A DNA stretch of 11,159 nt, from positions 1-11,159 of the forward strand of contig CAMLLG010000096.1 in assembly GCA_946480825.1 (NCBI GenBank), written 5' to 3'. Below are positions 6,221 through 11,159 of the stretch, in pieces. This DNA comes from an uncultured Lysobacteraceae bacterium (lineage in GTDB: Bacteria > Pseudomonadota > Gammaproteobacteria > Xanthomonadales > Xanthomonadaceae). A program made the position numbers and the translations under genes. The notes beneath the pieces were generated by a model that ran no database searches, was not told the origin of the DNA, and saw only the letters and a list, made by a program, of their open reading frames with translations. Position 1 is the first letter of the stretch. The number at the start of each line of letters is the position of its first letter.

Positions 6221-7028
6221 CGTCATGGCTTCGAACGAGACCCTGACCGAGCAGCAGGACGCGCTGGCCGCGTACATCCGCGACCCCGAGCGCATCGCGC
6301 CGCCGCCCGACATCGAAGAACGCAGGCTGAGGATCTATCGCGAGCTGTTCTTCAACAACGTCGAGAACATGCTCGCCGGCAATTTTCCGGTACTGCGACG
6401 GATCTACGGCGACGACGGCTGGCGCGCGCTGATCCGCGACTTCTACCGCGACCACGGCAGCCAGACCCCGATGTTCACGGAGCTGGCGCGCGAATTCCTG
6501 CGCTATCTCGACGCGCGCGCCGAAGAGGGGCGCGCTGGAGACGAACTCGCCGAAAACGATCGTGGACGCGACGACCCGCCGTGGCTGCGCGAGCTGGCGC
6601 ATTACGAATGGGTGGAAATGGCGCTGCAGCTCAGCGACGCCCGCAACACCGACATCCCGCACGACCCCGACGGCGATCTGCTCGCGGGACGGCCGCTGGT
6701 CTCGCCGCTGGCGTGGCCGCTGGCCTATACGTGGCCGGTGCATCGGATCGGCCCGGATCATCGGCCCTCGACGCCCCCGGAGACCCCGACCCTGCTGATG
6801 TTGCGGCGCGAAGCGGACGGCACCGTCAGCTTCCACGCGCTGACGCCGCTGGCCTTCCGGCTGCTGCAGCGCCTGGACGAGAGCACCGGCCTCAGCGGCC
6901 GGCAACAGCTGGAAGCGCTCGCGGCCGAAGCCGGTGCCGTCGGAGACGACGCGTTTCTGGCCGAAGGGGCGGCGATGCTCGCCCGCATGCGCGCCGAAGG
7001 CACGCTGCTCGGCACCCGACGGGATTGA
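6198..7028 (+). CDS. bufC: DUF2063 RiPP maturation protein (BufC/HvfC)
   Basis: The partner of the MNIO enzyme, thought to bring precursor peptide to the maturase. The 276-residue protein has the N-terminal DUF2063 domain (about 18-104), with [20 protein letters not shown] (39-58), [13 protein letters not shown] (63-75) and [13 protein letters not shown] (81-93). [18 protein letters not shown] (130-147) follows, then a C-terminal domain (about 165-276) with [12 protein letters not shown] and [15 protein letters not shown]. Residues 106-127 form a charged Glu/Asp/Arg-rich linker. GGAG at 6185-6188 supports ATG 6198, which overlaps bufB by 23 bases, so the two are probably translationally coupled. 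A second ATG at 6225 would avoid the overlap. No transmembrane bufD/DoxX gene follows; the next gene is rnt. Confidence 0.9.
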   Translation: MTAATPPDVMASNETLTEQQDALAAYIRDPERIAPPPDIEERRLRIYRELFFNNVENMLAGNFPVLRRIYGDDGWRALIRDFYRDHGSQTPMFTELAREFLRYLDARAEEGRAGDELAENDRGRDDPPWLRELAHYEWVEMALQLSDARNTDIPHDPDGDLLAGRPLVSPLAWPLAYTWPVHRIGPDHRPSTPPETPTLLMLRREADGTVSFHALTPLAFRLLQRLDESTGLSGRQQLEALAAEAGAVGDDAFLAEGAAMLARMRAEGTLLGTRRD

Positions 7029-7068
7029 ATTCCCCCGATCCGGTCCCGGTCGTGCCTGCCGCGTCTGG

Positions 7069-7074
7069 TAGGCT
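7069..7074 (+). promoter_or_regulatory. Candidate -10 for a leaderless rnt transcript
   Basis: TAGGCT fits a loose TAnnnT -10 pattern. It lies so that its last T is seven bases before the A of the rnt ATG, which would make the A of ATG the transcription start. rnt has no clear Shine-Dalgarno sequence, which agrees. No -35 is evident. Confidence 0.3.
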
Positions 7075-7080
7075 TGTCGC

Positions 7081-7707
7081 ATGAGCGAAGCGACCGCCGC
7101 CCCGACCTTCCGGAAAATGTCCGAACGCTTCCGGGGTTATCTCCCGGTGGTCGTGGACGTGGAAACCGGCGGCTTCGACTGGAACCGCCACGCGCTGCTG
7201 GAAATCGCGGTGCAGCCGATCGATCTCGACGAACAGGGTCGACTGGTGCCGGGCGACATGGCCAGCGCGCACCTCGTGCCCGCGCCGGGCACCGAGATCG
7301 ATCCGAAGTCGCTGCAGGTCACCGGCATCGATCTCGACCATCCGTTCCGTCTCGCCAAGCCCGAACGCGATGCGCTGGATCACGTCTTCGCGGCCGTCCG
7401 CGCCGCCGTGCGCAAGCACGACTGCCAGCGCGCGATCCTGGTCGGACACAACGCGCATTTCGATCTGAATTTCGTCAACGCCGCGGTCGCGCGCACCCAG
7501 CACAAGCGCAACCCGTTCCATCCCTTCAGCGTGTTCGATACCGTGACCCTCGCCGGGATCGCCTACGGTCAGACCGTGCTGGCCCGCGCGGTACTCGCCG
7601 CCGGATTGTCGTGGAACGGCGAGGAAGCGCATTCGGCGGTCTACGACACCGAACGCACCGCCGAGCTGTTCTGCAAGATCGCGAACAGCTGGCCGCGGAT
7701 GGGATGA
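7081..7707 (+). CDS. rnt: Ribonuclease T
   Basis: A DEDDh-family 3'-to-5' exoribonuclease that trims tRNA CCA ends and matures stable RNAs; it works as a dimer in the cytoplasm. The 208 residues match the family (215 in E. coli). [20 protein letters not shown] (13-32) is close to the start of E. coli RNase T. The catalytic set is complete: Asp26 and Glu28 (DVET), Asp128 ([10 protein letters not shown]), His184 and Asp189 ([15 protein letters not shown]). Residues 1-12 precede the family's usual start, so Met13 (7117) is an alternative initiation site. It lies 52 bases after bufC on the same strand, but nothing connects it to metal handling. It converges with the minus-strand gene at 7790. Confidence 0.95.
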   Translation: MSEATAAPTFRKMSERFRGYLPVVVDVETGGFDWNRHALLEIAVQPIDLDEQGRLVPGDMASAHLVPAPGTEIDPKSLQVTGIDLDHPFRLAKPERDALDHVFAAVRAAVRKHDCQRAILVGHNAHFDLNFVNAAVARTQHKRNPFHPFSVFDTVTLAGIAYGQTVLARAVLAAGLSWNGEEAHSAVYDTERTAELFCKIANSWPRMG

Positions 7708-7789
7708 GTCGTTGCGTCGGCGATGAAACGCCGCGTTGCGATGTCGGGCCCGCGACGCGGCCGCGAAGGCATCGGAGCCGACGCCTCTC

Positions 7790-8059
7790 CTACGATTCGC
7801 GCGGCCCTGCGCGCGGTCTCGATCGCAGGCCCCGCACGATTCCGTAAAGACTGATCGCGATCCACGTGCACTGCAGCAGCGCGACCGAGAGATTGAAGCC
7901 GCCGAACAGCGAGGTCAGGATGCAGCCCGACCCGGCGATGTTGAGGCACTGATACGTCGGCGCGGTGCCGGACAGTCGCCCGCTCTGCAACAGGAAATAA
8001 CCGGCGACCACCACTACGCTGCCGATGAGACCGACGATGTCGTACCAGGCGAGACTCAT
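7790..8059 (-). CDS. Small membrane protein, CBU_0592-like
   Basis: An 89-residue protein of unknown function, starting MSLAWYDIVGLIGSVVVVAG. It has about three hydrophobic segments (roughly 6-25, 36-53 and 56-75) and a basic tail (RGLRSRPRAGPRES). The pattern of a YDIVGLIGS start, a YFLLQ...G...YQCLN turn and a second helix pair resembles the small CBU_0592-type membrane proteins. Its ATG overlaps the rlmB stop (ATGA at 8059-8056), so it is the second gene of a minus-strand pair and is likely co-translated with rlmB. That makes it a credible gene despite its size. The role is unknown. Confidence 0.8.
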   Translation of the reverse strand: MSLAWYDIVGLIGSVVVVAGYFLLQSGRLSGTAPTYQCLNIAGSGCILTSLFGGFNLSVALLQCTWIAISLYGIVRGLRSRPRAGPRES

Positions 8060-8814
8060 CCGCGCTGCCGCACCGCCTCGAACAGCGCGACACCGGTCGC
8101 GACCGAGACGTTGAGGCTCTCCACGCCCGGTGCGTTGGCGAGGCCCGGCATCGGAATCGTCACCAGACCGTCGCAGTGTTCGCGCGTCAACCGACGCAGG
8201 CCGTCGGCTTCGCCGCCCAGCACCAGCGCGACGTTGCCGCGCAGATCCACCGAATACAGCGATGCGGTGGCTTCGCCAGCCAGGCCGTAGATCCACACAC
8301 CGAGCTGCTGGATGTCGCGCATCGCGCGGGCGAGGTTCGTCACCCGCACCACCGGCACGCTGTCGGCGGCGCCGGCCGAGGTCTTGCGCACGGTCGCATT
8401 GACCTGCACCGCCTTGTCTTTCGGAATGACCACCGCGGTAACGCCGGCCGCCGCCGCGCTGCGCAGGCAGGCACCGAGGTTGTGCGGGTCCTGCACGCCG
8501 TCCAGCACCAGCAGGAGGGCCTTGCCGGCCGCGGCTTCGATCAGTTCGGGCAGATCGTCTTCGTTGTAGGTCTTGGCCGCGGCGTAGCGCGCGACCACGC
8601 CCTGATGACGCAGGCCGCCGGTGACGCCGTCGATGGCGTTGGTGGCCACCCGGCGCACATCGATGTCCTTGCGACGGGCGTTCTCTTCGATCTCGGTCAG
8701 GCGCGGATTCTTGGCGCCGGCCTCGATCAGGACTTCGCGGACATGGTCGGCATCGTGCTCGACCGCCGCGGCCACGGCATTGATGCCGGCGATCCACTGG
8801 GATGTTTTGCTCAT
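8056..8814 (-). CDS. rlmB: 23S rRNA (guanosine-2'-O-)-methyltransferase RlmB
   Basis: A SpoU/TrmH-family knotted methyltransferase that 2'-O-methylates G2251 (E. coli numbering) in the peptidyl-transferase loop of 23S rRNA, using SAM. From ATG 8814 it has 252 residues (243 in E. coli). An N-terminal substrate-binding domain begins QWIAGINAV (6-14). SpoU motif 1 is DPHNLGACLRS (109-119), motif 2 LVLGGEADGLRR (197-208) and motif 3 SLNVSVATGVALF (233-245), which form the SAM-binding knot. The frame is open for 83 more residues upstream, but those overlap the divergent flavoprotein gene and are low complexity, so MSKTSQWIAG is chosen. There is no Shine-Dalgarno sequence; a CACAAT hexamer at 8826-8821 suggests a leaderless transcript. 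Confidence 0.94.
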   Translation of the reverse strand: MSKTSQWIAGINAVAAAVEHDADHVREVLIEAGAKNPRLTEIEENARRKDIDVRRVATNAIDGVTGGLRHQGVVARYAAAKTYNEDDLPELIEAAAGKALLLVLDGVQDPHNLGACLRSAAAAGVTAVVIPKDKAVQVNATVRKTSAGAADSVPVVRVTNLARAMRDIQQLGVWIYGLAGEATASLYSVDLRGNVALVLGGEADGLRRLTREHCDGLVTIPMPGLANAPGVESLNVSVATGVALFEAVRQRG

Positions 8815-8820
8815 GCCGCT

Positions 8821-8826
8821 ATTGTG
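8821..8826 (-). promoter_or_regulatory. Candidate -10 for a leaderless rlmB transcript
   Basis: Read on the minus strand, CACAAT matches four of six -10 bases. It ends seven bases before the A of the rlmB ATG, the same geometry as at rnt. No Shine-Dalgarno sequence precedes rlmB. Confidence 0.3.
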
Positions 8827-8858
8827 CCCGGCCGACCGGGGTTTTGCCCGCGCCGGGC

Positions 8859-8864
8859 TATGAT
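8859..8864 (+). promoter_or_regulatory. Candidate -10 of the flavoprotein gene
   Basis: TATGAT matches five of six bases of the -10 consensus in a GC-rich 76-base divergent gap, 26 bases before the ATG at 8891. No good -35 lies 16-18 bases upstream. Confidence 0.4.
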
Positions 8865-8890
8865 TCGCCCCCGCCCGTTCCCTTGCCGCC

Positions 8891-10138
8891 ATGACCGCGC
8901 ACGCCCCTTCGCAGACCAGGATCGCCATCGTCGGCGGCGGCCCCGCCGGCCTGATGGCGGCCGAAGTCGCGAACGCCGCCGGGCTGCAGGTCGATCTGTT
9001 CGAAGCCAAGGGCTCGGTGGGCCGCAAATTCCTGATCGCCGGCAAGGGCGGCCTCAACCTCACCCACGGTGAACCGCGACCCGGCTTCGACGCGCGCTAT
9101 CGCGAACGCGCGCCGCAGATCGCGCGCTGGCTCGATGTCTTCGATGGCGACGCCCTGCGCGCCTGGGCCCGCGAACTGGGCGTGGAGACCTATGTCGGCA
9201 CCTCGGGCCGCGTGTTCCCGATGGACCGCAAGGCCGCTCCGCTGCTGCGCGGCTGGGTGCGGCGCCTGCGCGAACGCGGCGTGCGCTTCCACGTGCATCA
9301 CCGCTGGCAGGGCTGGGCCGACGACGGTGCGCTGCGCTTCGCGACACCCGATGACGAGGTCCGCGTGCATGCCGACGCGACGGTGCTGGCGCTCGGCGGC
9401 GCGAGCTGGCCGGAACTCGGCTCGGATGGCGGCTGGGTGCCCACGCTCGCGGCACGCGGCATCGATCTCGCCCCGCTGCGTCCCTCGAACTGCGGCTTCG
9501 ACATCGGCTGGAGCGCCGTGCTCGCGGAGAAACACGCCGGCGCACCACTGAAGCCAGTGATCCTGCAGTGGCAGGATCTCGACGGCAAGGAACACTTATT
9601 GCAGGGCGAATGCGTGCTCACCGCGACCGGCCTCGAAGGCAGCGCGATCTACGCGATCTCGGCCGATCTGCGCGAACGCATTCTGCGCGACGGCGAGACG
9701 ACGCTGTGGCTGGACCTCGCACCCGGGCGCGACCGTGAACGCCTGCGCAGCGACATCGCCAAACCGCGCGGAAAGCGCAGCCTCGGCGAACATCTGCGCC
9801 GGCAGACCGGCCTCGATGCCACGAAGATCGCGCTGTTGTTCGAAATCCTGCCGCGCGATGCGATGCAGGACGCGGATGCGGTCGCCACCGCGATCAAACG
9901 TCTGCCGCTACGCCTGCGCAGCGCGCGGCCCATCGCCGAAGCCATCAGTACAGCCGGCGGCGTGCGCCTCGAATCGCTCGACGACGCGCTGCAGCTGAAG
10001 ACCATGCCGAGCGTGTTCTGCTGCGGCGAAATGCTCGATTGGGAAGCGCCGACCGGCGGCTATCTGCTCACCGCCTGCCTCGCCAGCGGCCTGATCGCAG
10101 GACGCGGAGCGGTCAATTATATCGAAGCGATGTCGTAG
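8891..10138 (+). CDS. HI0933/YhiN-family FAD-dependent oxidoreductase
   Basis: A 415-residue cytoplasmic flavoprotein. The N-terminal Rossmann fold carries the FAD motif VGGGPAGLMAA (14-24), ending in an acidic residue (FEAK). The family signature GRKFLIAGKGGLNLTH, in which KGGxNxT marks HI0933-like proteins, follows. The second dinucleotide-site motif is ATVLALGGASWPELGSDG. The C-terminus has STAGGVRLESLDDALQLKTM and the closing FAD contact CGEMLDWEAPTGGYLLTACL. It most resembles the PP_4765-like (TIGR03862) subgroup. Its substrate is unknown. ATG 8891 begins just before the Rossmann strand; there is no Shine-Dalgarno sequence. It is transcribed away from rlmB and converges with rnr. Confidence 0.9.
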   Translation: MTAHAPSQTRIAIVGGGPAGLMAAEVANAAGLQVDLFEAKGSVGRKFLIAGKGGLNLTHGEPRPGFDARYRERAPQIARWLDVFDGDALRAWARELGVETYVGTSGRVFPMDRKAAPLLRGWVRRLRERGVRFHVHHRWQGWADDGALRFATPDDEVRVHADATVLALGGASWPELGSDGGWVPTLAARGIDLAPLRPSNCGFDIGWSAVLAEKHAGAPLKPVILQWQDLDGKEHLLQGECVLTATGLEGSAIYAISADLRERILRDGETTLWLDLAPGRDRERLRSDIAKPRGKRSLGEHLRRQTGLDATKIALLFEILPRDAMQDADAVATAIKRLPLRLRSARPIAEAISTAGGVRLESLDDALQLKTMPSVFCCGEMLDWEAPTGGYLLTACLASGLIAGRGAVNYIEAMS

Positions 10139-10142
10139 GCCA

Positions 10143-10243
10143 GGCCCTGGCCCGCCGTTGCGATATTCCCGCCGAGATCGCAACGACTCGGAGCCGAGCA
10201 GATCATCTCGAAGCAAAGACAGTCGCAATGGCGGGCCAGGGCC
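10143..10243. repeat. Large inverted repeat between convergent genes
   Basis: Bases 10143-10163 and 10223-10243 pair over 21 positions with one mismatch (core GGCCCTGGCCCGCCGTTGCG). Inside, GTTGCGAT (10157-10164) can instead pair with ATCGCAAC (10177-10184), and CTCGG/CCGAG forms a third small stem. The outer arms, GTGGGCCCTGGCCCGCC when read on the minus strand, resemble an intergenic repeat I associate with xanthomonads. Lying between the stop codons of two convergent genes, it could serve as a bidirectional transcription barrier, but it has no T tract. Confidence 0.7.
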
Positions 10244-10254
10244 CACCCTATGCC

Positions 10255-11159
10255 TCAATACTTCTGTTTCTGCCGCTTCGCCGGCTGCCCGCGCGGCGGC
10301 AGCGGTTTGACGCCGCGTTCTTCGGCCAGGCGGAAATCGATCTTGCGTTCTTCCAGGCTGGCCTTGAGCACGATCACGGTGACGCGATCGCCGAGGCGGA
10401 ACGTGCGACCGACGCGCTCGCCGCTGAGGGTCTTGCGGATCGGGTCGAAACGATAGAAATCGTGCGGCAACTGGGTCACGTGCACCAGGCCATTGACCTT
10501 CGATTCGTCCAGCTCGACGAACAGACCGAAGCTGGTGACGCCGCTGATGATGCCGTCGAACTGGCCGCCGACATGCTTTTCCATCCACGCCGCGCGATAG
10601 CGCTCGTCGACCTCGCGTTCCGCCTCGTCGGCCCGGCGCTCGCGTTCCGAACACTGCAGCGCCAATGCGGCCATGCCGTTCTGCGAGTAGGCGAACGCCA
10701 CCGGCTTCGCTCCGCTCAGCGCGTGCTTGATCGCGCGATGCACCAGCAGATCGGGATAGCGGCGGATCGGCGACGTGAAATGCGCGTAGGCATCGAGCGC
10801 GAGACCGAAGTGACCGACGTTGTCCGGTGCGTACACCGCCAACGACTGCGTCCGCAGCAATACCGACTCCAGCAGCGCGGCATCCGCACGCTCGCGGATC
10901 TTGGCCAGCAGTGCGGTGAAATCGCGCGGCTCGACGTTCGCCCAGGCCGGCATTCGCAGCTTGAACTCCTTGAGGAATTCCAGCAGATCGGCGTATTTCG
11001 ATTCCGGCGGCTTGTCGTGGATACGATACGGCGCCGGCACTTTCTTCTTGAGCAGATAACGCGCGGCTTCGACGTTCGCCGCGATCATGCACTCTTCGAT
11101 CAATTTGTGCGCGTCGTTGCGCTGGAGCATCCCCGCCTGCACGACCTCGCCCTGCGGAC
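10255..11159 (-). CDS. rnr: Ribonuclease R, C-terminal part (cut by window edge)
   Basis: A processive 3'-to-5' exoribonuclease of the RNB family that degrades structured RNA and acts in rRNA quality control. The 300 visible residues are the C-terminal portion of a protein usually of about 800. The frame continues past the right edge, so the GTG at 11142 is an internal codon. The RNB catalytic domain contributes QRNDAHKLIEECMIAAN, YRIHDKP and AHFTSPIRRYPDLLVHRAIK (about 125-144 of the visible part). An S1 RNA-binding domain follows (about 196-277: GGQFDGIISGVTSFGLFVEL, GLVHVTQL). It ends in a short basic tail (KRQKQKY), much shorter than the Lys-rich tail of E. coli RNase R. The gene points toward rlmB, its usual neighbour in E. 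coli, with the flavoprotein gene between them. Confidence 0.95.
   Translation of the reverse strand, partial: PQGEVVQAGMLQRNDAHKLIEECMIAANVEAARYLLKKKVPAPYRIHDKPPESKYADLLEFLKEFKLRMPAWANVEPRDFTALLAKIRERADAALLESVLLRTQSLAVYAPDNVGHFGLALDAYAHFTSPIRRYPDLLVHRAIKHALSGAKPVAFAYSQNGMAALALQCSERERRADEAEREVDERYRAAWMEKHVGGQFDGIISGVTSFGLFVELDESKVNGLVHVTQLPHDFYRFDPIRKTLSGERVGRTFRLGDRVTVIVLKASLEERKIDFRLAEERGVKPLPPRGQPAKRQKQKY

Noticed and set aside
5015..6313. A 432-codon minus-strand open frame opposite bufA and bufB
   Set aside because: No recognisable domain is present. Its repeats are only the complement of the EGKCG coding repeats and the 43-bp repeat.
3229..7028. A functional link between phosphate uptake and the metal RiPP operon
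   Set aside because: The loci are adjacent and on the same strand, but separated by 165 bases, with a separate sigma gene and no shared Pho box. Adjacency alone does not support it.
8827..8845. Terminator-like hairpin CCCGG-CCGA-CCGGG followed by GTTTT
   Set aside because: The stem is only 5 bp, and no plus-strand gene ends here. It lies in a divergent promoter gap, so it is probably chance in GC-rich DNA.

Overview
The window is strongly GC-rich, with G or C at most third codon positions. PstB, RNase T and RlmB read like those of the Xanthomonadaceae/Lysobacteraceae (Lysobacter- or Luteimonas-like Gammaproteobacteria), and GC-rich palindromes typical of that group sit between genes. The lineage call rests on remembered family resemblance, not on a search.

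Region 1 (1-3933) is the phosphate-uptake locus. After a terminator for an unseen upstream gene and a long perfect hairpin come two Pho-box-like sites. They precede pstC-pstA-pstB, whose genes overlap head to tail and encode the two permeases and the ATPase of the high-affinity phosphate transporter. A REP-like nested palindrome separates pstB from phoU, the regulator that links the transporter to PhoR/PhoB signalling.

Region 2 (4099-7028) is the most interesting part. It reads as a copper/metal-responsive RiPP operon of the bufferin/HvfABC type: an ECF-like sigma factor, a Sec-exported Cys-rich precursor carrying repeated EGKCG motifs, a DUF692/MNIO modifying enzyme (BufB/HvfB) and its DUF2063 partner (BufC/HvfC). 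The precursor is unusual in having two canonical EF-hand loops between its Cys clusters. It could combine modified-Cys metal binding with Ca2+ binding. A 43-bp tandem repeat with hairpins, and no visible ribosome binding site for bufB, lie between precursor and enzyme, which may keep enzyme levels below substrate levels. No anti-sigma gene and no DoxX (BufD/HvfD) gene are present in the window.

Region 3 (7081-11159) holds RNA-metabolism and housekeeping genes: rnt (RNase T) on the plus strand; rlmB plus a small membrane protein as an overlapping minus-strand pair; a plus-strand HI0933/YhiN-type flavoprotein; and the 3' part of rnr (RNase R) on the minus strand, running off the right edge. The flavoprotein gene lies antisense between rnr and rlmB, which are adjacent in E. 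coli. A large palindrome sits where the flavoprotein and rnr genes converge.
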